From Fredinandcohnia aciditolerans (lineage in GTDB: Bacteria > Bacillota > Bacilli > Bacillales > Bacillaceae_L), in assembly GCA_003640645.1 (NCBI GenBank), contig QGHH01000006.1, positions 62,001-126,000 of the forward strand: a DNA stretch of 64,000 bases. The letters are read 5' to 3'. The notes below the pieces were generated by a model, which made no database searches, was not told the origin of the DNA, and saw only the letters and a list, made by a program, of their open reading frames with translations. Position numbers and translations under genes: made by a program. Positions 25,863 to 33,743 of the stretch are shown here, in pieces; the first letter of the stretch is position 1; every line of letters starts with the position of its first letter.

Positions 25863-26773
25863 TACATTACATTTTCGATTAGATAAATAATTAATGGTCC
25901 CATTAATACGATAAAGATGGACGGGAATATAAATAGCATCATTGGAAAAATCATTTTGACTGGTGCCTTCATGGCCTGCTCACGTGCGAATTGAGTCCGT
26001 TGTTCCCGAATTCGTTGAGTCAGTTGGTGAAGAACCTTTGCCATACCGACTCCTAACATGTCTGCTTGGATGAGTGAAGTAATGATACTTTGGAACTGAG
26101 GGATTGGAACCCTAGCGCGAAGATCTGCAAATGCTTCTCTCCTTGACTTTCCTAACTTCATGTCCTCCATTGTCTGCATAAATTCCTCTGACAATGGCCC
26201 TTTCATTTGCTTGCATACCTTTTGAATCGAGGCATCCAGCCCCATCCCTGCCTCAATTGATAAATTGACCATATCAAAAAAATCAGACATACTCTTTTGA
26301 ATCTGATGTCTCCGTTTTTTTATAATTGTACTTAAATAAAAGGAAGGATAATAAATCCCTAATGCCGCAACCAAACTCGCTAGTAAAATCCTTGAAAAAA
26401 TAGCTGTACTACCTAATAACAAAAAGATCGATAGAAACAGGACACCCCCAATTAACAGCTGTAAAAAACGAAAGTCTATGGCTGACAACTTCAACGGGTA
26501 TCCCGCTTCACGTAGCCTTGTCTCGAGTTCTCTTTTTTTCGAACTCGTCATTTTTTTATCAACAACCAACTTGAGCCTGTCACTATAATTTTTCATTACA
26601 TGCAACTGTAATCTTTGTTTCTTCACCGGTATTTCTCTCTCTATATCTGAACCAAAGTAATGCTTGGTCCGCGCCTCAATCGCAAGATCCCTTTTATATA
26701 TTAGACTTAGCAATCCACCAATGACCAACATAAAACTAAGGAAACTAGCGATAATAAAAAAGATTTGTATCAT
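25862..26773 (-). CDS. tadC: Tad pilus platform protein TadC (T2SS F family)
   Basis: 303 aa inner-membrane platform protein of the type IVb pilus. An N-terminal helix, a basic cytoplasmic segment, two helices around residues 100-140, then the GspF-like block SMSDFFDMVNLSIEAGMGLDASIQKV and a C-terminal helix (MIFPMMLFIFPSIFIVLMGP). The pattern and the TadB neighbour identify it as TadC. Last gene of the tad operon. Confidence 0.9.
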   Translation of the reverse strand: MIQIFFIIASFLSFMLVIGGLLSLIYKRDLAIEARTKHYFGSDIEREIPVKKQRLQLHVMKNYSDRLKLVVDKKMTSSKKRELETRLREAGYPLKLSAIDFRFLQLLIGGVLFLSIFLLLGSTAIFSRILLASLVAALGIYYPSFYLSTIIKKRRHQIQKSMSDFFDMVNLSIEAGMGLDASIQKVCKQMKGPLSEEFMQTMEDMKLGKSRREAFADLRARVPIPQFQSIITSLIQADMLGVGMAKVLHQLTQRIREQRTQFAREQAMKAPVKMIFPMMLFIFPSIFIVLMGPLIIYLIENVM

Positions 26774-26779
26774 TGGAAC

Positions 26780-27736
26780 CTACACCTCAATGTGTACAAT
26801 TTTATTTATAAATAACCATCCTAAAATCATATTAATTCCACCCACGATAAGCATCCCCCAACCTAATGGATGTGAAAAAAGCATATTAAAATATTCTGGG
26901 TTTACAAAAGTTAAATACAATGCCAGCACTGGCGGTAATAACGTAATGATAACGGAAGACATTTTACCTTGTGCGGTCAATGTCTTTACCTCATCTTGCA
27001 CCCTCGAGCGGTCAATAATTGTTTCCTGCATTGTTTCAAGTAAGTATGCTAGATTTCCTCCACTTGAGCGTTGGATTAGCAACGTCGTTAAAACCATTTC
27101 AAGCTCCCGATCTGGTAATCTTTTTAGGAGATTATCAAAGGCATCCTCAATCTTAACCCCATAATTGATTTCCTTCAGTGTACTCAAAAATTCTGGTCCC
27201 AACGGATCTTCGATTTCTTCAGCTACCATTTTCATCGCCTGCATGAAACTAAATCCAGCACGCAATGCATTCGCCATTGTCCCTAATGCGTTTCCTAGCT
27301 GTTCAGAACATTTTTTCAGTCTTAGTTTTCGTTTCCGTTTGATATATAAAATTGGAAGATAGAATCCAATAATCCCGCAAAAAATCAATAATAGGAAATG
27401 GAGCTCATATAAATATCCGACACCCACGACTGCACATGCACCAATCACTCTCCAAATAAACAATTCACCCTGAGTCATTTTTAGCCCTGATTGCGTAAGA
27501 ATCGTTTCGTATTTTGAAAAATGAATGATCCGCTCCATACTTTCGCTGACTTTTTTTACAAATACACTTTCTCGGTTTTTGTTTTTCTTTTCTTTCTCTT
27601 TCTTTATAGGTAGGTACTTGCTGACTCGTTTTTCATACTTTCCTTTTTCCGCAATCATTGTAATTACAATTCCGGTAAAAAGGGTAACAAACAAAAACGC
27701 AAAGATAGCAATTAAAAGAGAAGTGCTCATATCCAC
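26780..27736 (-). CDS. tadB: Tad pilus platform protein TadB (T2SS F family)
   Basis: 318 aa paralogue of TadC. N-terminal helix, basic region, paired helices around residues 105-125, GspF-type block LGNALGTMANALRAGFSFMQAMKMVAEE, and C-terminal helices. It overlaps tadA by 10 bp and precedes tadC by 6 bp. TadB and TadC form the membrane base on which TadA drives pilin extension. Confidence 0.9.
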   Translation of the reverse strand: MDMSTSLLIAIFAFLFVTLFTGIVITMIAEKGKYEKRVSKYLPIKKEKEKKNKNRESVFVKKVSESMERIIHFSKYETILTQSGLKMTQGELFIWRVIGACAVVGVGYLYELHFLLLIFCGIIGFYLPILYIKRKRKLRLKKCSEQLGNALGTMANALRAGFSFMQAMKMVAEEIEDPLGPEFLSTLKEINYGVKIEDAFDNLLKRLPDRELEMVLTTLLIQRSSGGNLAYLLETMQETIIDRSRVQDEVKTLTAQGKMSSVIITLLPPVLALYLTFVNPEYFNMLFSHPLGWGMLIVGGINMILGWLFINKIVHIEV

Positions 27737-29040
27737 TCCTCCCTTATCATCGATCGTACATCAAAGCCAGCATATTCAAGCTTTTCAGCACAATCCGGAA
27801 GAATTCCAGTAGATGCAAACTCTTGCTTTTTCCCCTTCTGATAAACGAAAAGATCCTGCAGGACAATCGTATCTCCCTCAAGTCCTAAGACTTCGGTAAT
27901 TTTCGTGATTTTTCTTGTACCGTCTTTCATTCGAGATTGTTGGACAATTAAATGAAGGGCACCCGCAATTTGTTCTCGAATAGCTCTAACAGGAAGGTCG
28001 AATCCTGCCATTAACACCATTGTCTCTAACCTTGCTAAAAGGTCTCGAGGGGTGTTCGCGTGTCCCGTTCCTAAGCTCCCATCGTGTCCAGTATTCATCG
28101 CTTGAAGCATATCAAGTGCCTCCGCACCACGGACTTCTCCGACAATAATACGATCTGGACGCATCCGTAGTGAATTTCGAACAAGATCACGAATGGTTAT
28201 TTCACCTTGTCCCTCAATATTTCGTGGCCGTGATTCCAGTGATACTACATGGTCTTGTGATAGCCTAAGCTCGGCGGCATCCTCAATTGTAACGATGCGT
28301 TCATTTCTCGGTATGAACGATGACAACACATTCAATGTGCTCGTTTTCCCAGATCCTGTTCCCCCACTTATAAAAATATTTAGCTTTGATTCTACGGCAG
28401 CCTTTAAAAAGTCGGCCATTTGTTCACTTAAAGTTCCCATCCGCAACAAATCATAGATTGTAAAAGGAGTTGCAGAGAATTTACGAATTGTAATTGTTGG
28501 TCCATTTAATGCTAGTGGTGGAATAATTGCATTTACACGTGAGCCGTCCGGTAGTCTTGCATCTACTAATGGGGAACTCTCATCAATTCTGCGTCCTAAT
28601 GGAGCAACAATTTTTTCGATTATCCGCAAAACATGCAAATCATCGCGAAATTGTACATCCGTTTTTTCGATTTTACCCCTCGACTCAATGTATATATCCT
28701 TTGGACCATTTACCATGACTTCAGAAACTTCAGGGTCAGCTAGCAAAGGAGAAATTGGCCCAAAACCTGTTAGCTCGTAAGACATATCATATTTTAGCTG
28801 CTTCTTTTCTTCGTAAGCGAGCTGTTCACCCTCTGCTTCAAGAAAACTTTCCGAAAGCTTTTCAATTATTTCCTCTAGGTTTCGATCTTGATATATGGGC
28901 TTTTTCAATTCCTCAACTAAGTAATTGTGTAGGCGAACTCCTAGTTCACTTGATTTAACGCTTGCTGTCTTTATTTTTGGAGGGTCCTTCTTTAGCTCCT
29001 TAACCGGAGTCTCACCTCCAAGCCTAGCTAATAACGACAT
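27727..29040 (-). CDS. tadA: Tad pilus ATPase TadA/CpaF
   Basis: 437 aa secretion ATPase of the VirB11/CpaF family. An N-terminal helical domain, then Walker A GGTGSGKTSTLN near residue 231, an Asp box (RIVTIEDAAELRL), the Walker B region DRIIVGEVRGAEALDMLQAMNTG and His-box-like GSLGTGHAN. It hexamerises on the cytoplasmic face and powers Flp pilus assembly. Abuts cpaE by one base and overlaps tadB. Confidence 0.95.
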   Translation of the reverse strand: MSLLARLGGETPVKELKKDPPKIKTASVKSSELGVRLHNYLVEELKKPIYQDRNLEEIIEKLSESFLEAEGEQLAYEEKKQLKYDMSYELTGFGPISPLLADPEVSEVMVNGPKDIYIESRGKIEKTDVQFRDDLHVLRIIEKIVAPLGRRIDESSPLVDARLPDGSRVNAIIPPLALNGPTITIRKFSATPFTIYDLLRMGTLSEQMADFLKAAVESKLNIFISGGTGSGKTSTLNVLSSFIPRNERIVTIEDAAELRLSQDHVVSLESRPRNIEGQGEITIRDLVRNSLRMRPDRIIVGEVRGAEALDMLQAMNTGHDGSLGTGHANTPRDLLARLETMVLMAGFDLPVRAIREQIAGALHLIVQQSRMKDGTRKITKITEVLGLEGDTIVLQDLFVYQKGKKQEFASTGILPDCAEKLEYAGFDVRSMIREEWI

Positions 29041-30215
29041 CAGACCATACCCCCTGCATGGATCACTCGTTTTGACTTAAGCTTTTTGCTGCTGGATGGG
29101 CCAACAGGCGCAACAATGGTATCGGCCATTTGAAAAATTTTCTTCGCCACCTGTGACCTAGGATAAGAATAGACGAGTGGCTTACCTTCATTGACTGAAG
29201 TAACCATGACTTTTTCCATTGCTGGTAATGTGAAGGCAACCTTTTGCCCAATGATCTTTTCGACCGTTTCGATTGTAAGCCCTTTTACCTTAGCCTGGCG
29301 GTTTAAAATCATTTTTACCTTTTCAAGAAGCTGCAGGGTTTCTAATGTATCAATTAATAATTTTGTATTTTTTAAAGTTGGTAGGTCCTGATGTGTGACG
29401 AGAAGAATTTCATCCGATTTTTCCAAAGCAACAATTGAATTCTCATCTAAATGTGGTGCTGTATCGATGACGACAATATCGTAGTTTTCTTTTAACGCTT
29501 TTATGGCCTTTTTCACATCGTCACCTGTAATCACCTCTGCAAATTCGGGGCGCTGTGGAGCTGCTAAAATGGAAATTCCATTTTTATAAGACGTCATAAA
29601 GTTTTCAATTTGCGAGCCGTTACGGTCTTCTTTTACCCAGTCATATATTGTTCTTTTCGGCTTCACATCATAGAACATTGAGACATCACCAAACTGAAGG
29701 TCCAAATCAAGAATGGCAACCTTTGCTAATCTCTTTCCATAAGAGGCCGCTAAGTTAACAGAGATACTGGTTTTGCCAACCCCACCTTTTGTACTTCCAA
29801 CAGTAATGACTTTTCCGTTCTTTTTCGGTTGATCGAATTGATAGCTAATCTGATTTTTAGTTTCTTGAATCGCATTTTGAAGATCATCACGAATTTTTGA
29901 AGGGCTTGACGATAGAAAAATGACGTCTGTCGCCCCTGCACGAATTGCCTGCTTGGAATCTAGTTCTGTTTCATATTCGAAAACTAACATTACCTTTGAA
30001 TTACGGTACTCATTCTTAATCTTTGAACATAGATTATAGATGTCATATGAGGTAGATTGTGGGAGTAATACAAGTGACAGTTCAGTTGGATGCAATATCC
30101 CAAAAAGTTCCTCATGAGTGGTCCACTCGATTTTTCTTTCTACTTTTTTCGCTATAGCATCCAGCATAGACTTCGTTTCTTCATTTTCAAAAATAGAAAT
30201 TAGCTTAATCATCAC
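29040..30215 (-). CDS. cpaE: Tad pilus localisation ATPase CpaE/TadZ
   Basis: 391 aa. Residues 1-125 look like a degenerate receiver-type domain (LISIFENEETKSMLDAIA..). Residues about 135-370 form a ParA/MinD-like ATPase with deviant Walker A KGGVGKTS near residue 144, the switch region DLDLQFGDVSMF and Walker B-like YDIVVIDTAPHL. TadZ proteins place the Tad machine in the cell. ATGA overlap with cpaB. Confidence 0.92.
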   Translation of the reverse strand: MMIKLISIFENEETKSMLDAIAKKVERKIEWTTHEELFGILHPTELSLVLLPQSTSYDIYNLCSKIKNEYRNSKVMLVFEYETELDSKQAIRAGATDVIFLSSSPSKIRDDLQNAIQETKNQISYQFDQPKKNGKVITVGSTKGGVGKTSISVNLAASYGKRLAKVAILDLDLQFGDVSMFYDVKPKRTIYDWVKEDRNGSQIENFMTSYKNGISILAAPQRPEFAEVITGDDVKKAIKALKENYDIVVIDTAPHLDENSIVALEKSDEILLVTHQDLPTLKNTKLLIDTLETLQLLEKVKMILNRQAKVKGLTIETVEKIIGQKVAFTLPAMEKVMVTSVNEGKPLVYSYPRSQVAKKIFQMADTIVAPVGPSSSKKLKSKRVIHAGGMV

Positions 30216-30805
30216 TTAAACACTCCTTCGTGAAGTTGGTCCTCATGAACATGCGTATGTGTTGGTTCCACATCGTGGTCCCCTTCATCTCTAAGCATTA
30301 AATACAATTCATATCTTGACGCAAATCCTAATGCCAACCCTTGCTTCGGCGTTACTTCAACAGTTACCATTTGGTAGCGTTTCTTCTCTGTTTCTGGATC
30401 ATCCGCTGCATGACCAATTTCTATTACCCTTACATTTTGCAAAAGGAGTGTCGCTGAATCATGTTGTCCTTTCTCTTTATATTCTTCTGGCACCGTCATT
30501 ACTGCCACAACATCGACAAATGAACCCGGTTTAATATGTCCAGCTACCCCTTGAACATCTGTCACAGCAATTGTCATGGCGCGGTTTCCTTTTGCAATCT
30601 TTATTCCTGACGATTCAGCAGAAGCCACTTCTGTTTCTTCCGGCTGTACAATTTCCTCTTTTTCTTCAGCCTTATCTTCCTGTACAACTTCTTTGCTAGC
30701 AGTTTGTGCTTTCGTTGGCTGATCTGTATTTAAAAGTATGTATAATAGCCCAGATGCAACAAGTCCAAAAACCATTGCAGCTATCCAGATTTTTTTCGTG
30801 TTCAT
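30212..30805 (-). CDS. cpaB: Tad pilus assembly protein CpaB/RcpC (SAF domain)
   Basis: 197 aa with an N-terminal membrane anchor (IWIAAMVFGLVASGLLYILL), a Glu/Val-rich low-complexity linker and an SAF/RcpC domain containing KGNRAMTIAVTDVQGVAGHIKPGSFVDVVAV, the standard CpaB block. It faces outside and probably binds peptidoglycan at the pilus. The C-terminus is His-rich (VEPTHTHVHEDQLHE). AGGTG before the ATG. Confidence 0.9.
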   Translation of the reverse strand: MNTKKIWIAAMVFGLVASGLLYILLNTDQPTKAQTASKEVVQEDKAEEKEEIVQPEETEVASAESSGIKIAKGNRAMTIAVTDVQGVAGHIKPGSFVDVVAVMTVPEEYKEKGQHDSATLLLQNVRVIEIGHAADDPETEKKRYQMVTVEVTPKQGLALGFASRYELYLMLRDEGDHDVEPTHTHVHEDQLHEGVFK

Positions 30806-30834
30806 ACGTCACCTGCTTTATGATATTTTTTTTA

Positions 30835-31821
30835 CTAGTTTATGAGTTTGACTTTAGGTAATCTGTCAGGGTATCCCTGATTTGGCGCGTAGTTGCTGTC
30901 CAGAGTATACTCAATGAATTTTCCCGTTATTTTTTCATTACTGCCAGTGCCACTTGCTTCTGTTAATAAAAATGCCGCTAGCCCCATAATCTCTACTTTC
31001 TGGCTTCTTCCATTCGGAAAAGAAATTACATCAACGATTGGAATCGTAACGAGTCTTTTGCAGGTGTTATCTGCCTTTGTTGGATCATTACATTTATCAC
31101 GTCTGTTCGGATCATTGTTATCGGCAACAATTCGTGCATTTAATGTAGAAGTTGCGCTGGAGATTCTACCTGGTTCAGGATAATGAGAATCACCTATTTT
31201 CACCTCAATACCATTCTCAATTGCTCTTCTAAGGTCATCAGCCCCATTAGAACCATCTATCGCGATAAATCCAAAGTTACCCGTTTCGGAATGTTCTTCC
31301 TTTAATTCGAATTCTTGTCCAAAATTCACATTTTTGAAAGCATTGTACTTAAGCATCATTGGAATCGCTTCACTACTATTTAGAAGGGACTGATATTCTG
31401 CTTTTGCATATGCTTTTACATCTGCATCTGTAAAATCCGGGGATAGTACTCTTGCAAAATATAAATTTTCATTAACTGTTTGTGTGATTGCAACAGAATT
31501 TTGAGTAACCTCAATTTTGTTACTTTCTGTTCCATCATCTACAATTGAGATTCCATTCTTTTGAGCGATCTCTTTAGCTTTATTTATCGCTGAGTTTTTC
31601 ACAGTTTCATTAAATGGTTTCCCCCTAAGTTCCTGAGTACCAGCAAGTACCGCTGCATCTAATGCCTTTTGAAGCTGGCCTTTCTTAACATATAAGGCGC
31701 CAGCATCCACGACAATTGCTGAAAAACCAAGTATTGCAACCATGAGAATTGCGACAAGAACCATCGATACTCCACTCTGGTCCTTATATAAACGTTTAAT
31801 CAACTTATAGACTCTTTCCAT
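30835..31821 (-). CDS. tadG: TadG-like pilus-associated protein
   Basis: 328 aa. The basic N-terminus and single helix (SGVSMVLVAILMVAILGFSAIVVDAGALY) match the TadE/TadG pseudopilin-like head. The long extracytoplasmic part carries two cysteines in NRRDKCNDPTKADNTC, probably a disulphide loop. It starts one base after tadE. Expected to sit outside the membrane as a minor pilus component or secreted adhesin-like partner. Confidence 0.8.
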   Translation of the reverse strand: MERVYKLIKRLYKDQSGVSMVLVAILMVAILGFSAIVVDAGALYVKKGQLQKALDAAVLAGTQELRGKPFNETVKNSAINKAKEIAQKNGISIVDDGTESNKIEVTQNSVAITQTVNENLYFARVLSPDFTDADVKAYAKAEYQSLLNSSEAIPMMLKYNAFKNVNFGQEFELKEEHSETGNFGFIAIDGSNGADDLRRAIENGIEVKIGDSHYPEPGRISSATSTLNARIVADNNDPNRRDKCNDPTKADNTCKRLVTIPIVDVISFPNGRSQKVEIMGLAAFLLTEASGTGSNEKITGKFIEYTLDSNYAPNQGYPDRLPKVKLIN

Positions 31822-32238
31822 TTATTCCACCCTCATAACCGTGGTATCTTTCAAGTCGAACTCTCCTATTATTTGACCAATGATTGGTGTTAGGAAGTCA
31901 ACTTCATAGGTTAGCTCGATCTTTACCTCATCACCACTTGTTGGAGTTGCTGATGCATCGGTCACTACCTTTGAACCAAAATAAACTGTTTTGCCTACCA
32001 TTTTTGGATTTGATGGGTCACCGCTCTCTAATGTATCTGTTGCATTTGAAATAGTTGTTTGTATCGTCCCTAAATCCGAGCCGACTGTTGCAACCCTGGC
32101 AGCTTCCCTCCCAGCATGATCGAGAGTTAAATACGCATGAAAGATACGACCAAAATCTGTAATCCCAAATAAAATCATTAATATGATTGGTAGAATAAGT
32201 GCTGTCTCAACTAATGATTGACCTTTTTGCGATTTCAT
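31822..32238 (-). CDS. tadE: TadE-like pseudopilin
   Basis: 138 aa from the ATG at 32236-32238 (GGGAG 8 nt upstream); a GTG 15 nt earlier overlaps that site. N-terminus KSQKGQSLVETALILPIILM has the prepilin-type pattern G-Q-S-L-V-E, with Glu at position +5 after Gly, followed by the single helix. A TadE pseudopilin processed by the adjacent peptidase. ATG overlaps the peptidase stop (ATGA). Confidence 0.87.
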   Translation of the reverse strand: MKSQKGQSLVETALILPIILMILFGITDFGRIFHAYLTLDHAGREAARVATVGSDLGTIQTTISNATDTLESGDPSNPKMVGKTVYFGSKVVTDASATPTSGDEVKIELTYEVDFLTPIIGQIIGEFDLKDTTVMRVE

Positions 32239-32744
32239 CGTAATAACTCCCACATAAAGGATAGTAAAGCACCAATCGCTATTGGTACTGCATATGGAAT
32301 AGATACCGTTCCTTGATTACCTGAGTTGATCTCTAGTGAGCCTTGAGTTCCCCTGAAAAACATGAGTGAAATTAGCATACTTTTAAAGGTGAATCCTAGT
32401 TTTCTTTGTTTAATCAGGATGAAAATCGCGATGACTCCACCGATAATGGCTGCATAAACACCCGTATAAAAAACAAACATTACTCCCTTCCAGGCTCCAA
32501 TTGCGGCTAATAGCTTAACATCTCCCGCGCCGATTCCTCCCATTGCAAATGGAATGAAAAGTAAGCCGAGTCCCACTAAAAATCCTTTTCCGCTAAATAG
32601 AAAACCATCAATTCCAGAGAAAATAGAAAAATAAAAGAGGCCGCCTATTATGGCTGGGAAGGTAACGATATTTAAGATTTTTCGACTACGAAGATCTGTT
32701 ATAACGGAGATGATTAGGATGAGGCAGATTATTAGGTTTTCCAT
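32235..32744 (-). CDS. tadV: Prepilin peptidase CpaA/TadV
   Basis: 169 aa type IV prepilin peptidase of the short (A24A without methylase) form. The catalytic aspartates are visible in ISVITDLRSRKILN (residues about 16-20) and GGIGAGDVKLLAAIGAW near residue 74. Five to six membrane helices. It cleaves Flp, TadE and TadG after the Gly of their leader peptides. GGAGG upstream of the ATG. Separated from flp by a hairpin. Confidence 0.92.
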   Translation of the reverse strand: MENLIICLILIISVITDLRSRKILNIVTFPAIIGGLFYFSIFSGIDGFLFSGKGFLVGLGLLFIPFAMGGIGAGDVKLLAAIGAWKGVMFVFYTGVYAAIIGGVIAIFILIKQRKLGFTFKSMLISLMFFRGTQGSLEINSGNQGTVSIPYAVPIAIGALLSFMWELLR

Positions 32745-32773
32745 ATTTGTTTTCCTCCACTTGATAAAATTGT

Positions 32774-32793
32774 AGCCCTGCCGGGGCAGGGCT
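32774..32793. terminator. Strong GC hairpin between flp and tadV
   Basis: AGCCCTGCC/GGCAGGGCT, 8-9 bp stem, followed on the minus strand by ACAATTTTAT (weak T tract). It lies 28 bp after the flp stop and is likely to terminate or process part of the flp transcripts so that pilin outnumbers the assembly proteins. Confidence 0.6.
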
Positions 32794-32821
32794 TGATAAT
32801 TTTTTAAAATGACTTTTTTCC

Positions 32822-32998
32822 TTAAACTGCTGAATTGAGTGCAGAGATAATTCTATTAAATAAGGCTTCGATTCTATCCCCAAGTAATACCATTGTAGCT
32901 ACAACACCTAGCGCTACCAACCCAACCAACAACCCGTATTCAGTAATTGCTTGTCCTTCTTCTTCCTTAACTAATCTTCCTACTAAGTTTTTCATCAT
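32822..32998 (-). CDS. flp: Flp-type IVb pilin
   Basis: 58-codon gene from ATG at 32996-32998 (AGGGGG 8 nt upstream; a second ATG follows directly). Sequence: basic leader with EEEGQAITEYGLL. The Flp consensus G/xxxxEY is met with cleavage predicted after Gly15, leaving Gln16 as first mature residue and the Glu-Tyr pair at 20-21, then a helix VGLVALGVVATMVLLGDRI. This is the major pilin of the Tad system and the first gene of the operon. Too short for usual gene-length cut-offs but strongly supported. Confidence 0.93.
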   Translation of the reverse strand: MMKNLVGRLVKEEEGQAITEYGLLVGLVALGVVATMVLLGDRIEALFNRIISALNSAV

Positions 32999-33238
32999 TT
33001 TTGTTTCCCCCTAAATTTGTTTTTTTGTTTTTTGTTCTTTATATTGAACATGACTTTAGTATATATCGAACGTTCTATATTAGAAACAGTCAAAATAGGT
33101 CATTCGTTCTATATAATGACCATCTTTCTCTATTAATCTCCTTTTTTCTCTCTTTTTCTTACTTTTTTGTTTTTTTATTTAGAACAAAATATCCTATATA
33201 ATGAACATTAACGACCAACTCGATAGGAGGAATGGATT
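32999..33238. promoter_or_regulatory. Divergent promoter region of flp and the DUF192 gene
   Basis: AT-rich 240 bp with repeated GAAC words: CGAACGTTCTATAT (33070-33083), ATTCGTTCTATATAATG (33103-33119) and ATATAATGAACATT (33196-33209). A TTGACT on the minus strand lies at about 33088-33093. The recurring (T)AGAACG motifs could be regulator sites; -10 hexamers cannot be fixed with certainty. Confidence 0.4.
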
Positions 33239-33562
33239 ATGCAGCGTTCTTTAGACCTAGATCTACCAATTAGTAAAGCTGATACATTTATGAAGCGATT
33301 CAAAGGCTTGATGTTTGAAAGGAAACCATACGTAAATAAAGGCCTTCATTTAACACCGTGTGATTCTATACATATGTTCTTTATGAAATTTCCGCTGGAT
33401 ATTGTTTTCTTAGATAAGGAAAATAGAATAGTAGATGTTTGCTATAACCTCCAGCCTTGGAGAATTGCAATCCCTAAAAGAAAAGCCTTTTCTACATTAG
33501 AGCTTCCAACAGGAACTATAAAAAAGTACAATCTACAAATCGGCGACAAGCTTGTTCTCTAA
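33239..33562 (+). CDS. DUF192 family protein
   Basis: 107 aa, ATG with AGGAGG 7 nt upstream. Carries the DUF192 hallmarks MKRFKGLMFERK, then SIHMFFMKFPLDIVFLDKENRIVDV and PWRIAIPKRKAFSTLELPTGT. The family is widespread with no settled function and is often found next to Tad pilus operons, as here, where it is divergent from flp. Unlike many members, this copy lacks an export signal. Ends before a terminator and REP copy E. Confidence 0.88.
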   Translation: MQRSLDLDLPISKADTFMKRFKGLMFERKPYVNKGLHLTPCDSIHMFFMKFPLDIVFLDKENRIVDVCYNLQPWRIAIPKRKAFSTLELPTGTIKKYNLQIGDKLVL

Positions 33563-33632
33563 AAAGTTCGCTTAACCGTTCGCTAGAGTGATCTTTGAGC
33601 ATGTCCTCAGTGATGTTCTCTATATAAAACAC

Positions 33633-33667
33633 AAAAAAAGGTCACCTATAAAATAGGTCACCTTTTT
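33633..33667. terminator. Bidirectional terminator after the DUF192 gene
   Basis: AAAAAGGT-C-ACCTAT-AAA-ATAGGT-C-ACCTTTTT: long stem with one C-C mismatch and A/T tracts on both sides; serves the DUF192 gene and probably the convergent symporter gene. Confidence 0.75.
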
Positions 33668-33673
33668 CAATTT

Positions 33674-33743
33674 GGGTCAGAGGGACAGGTCCACTGTCCC
33701 AGGAAAAATTTGGTGGGACGCGGGACCTGTCCCTATGTCCCAG
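33674..33743. repeat. REP-like palindromic element, copy E
   Basis: GGGTCAGAGGGACAGGTCCA...GGGACCTGTCCCTATGTCCCAG, same design as copies A-D. It ends at the base before the symporter stop codon, so it forms the 3' end of that mRNA. Confidence 0.85.

Noticed and set aside
26664-27164. 166-codon open frame antisense to tadB/tadC
   Set aside because: Crosses two well-supported tad genes, with no motif or ribosome site.
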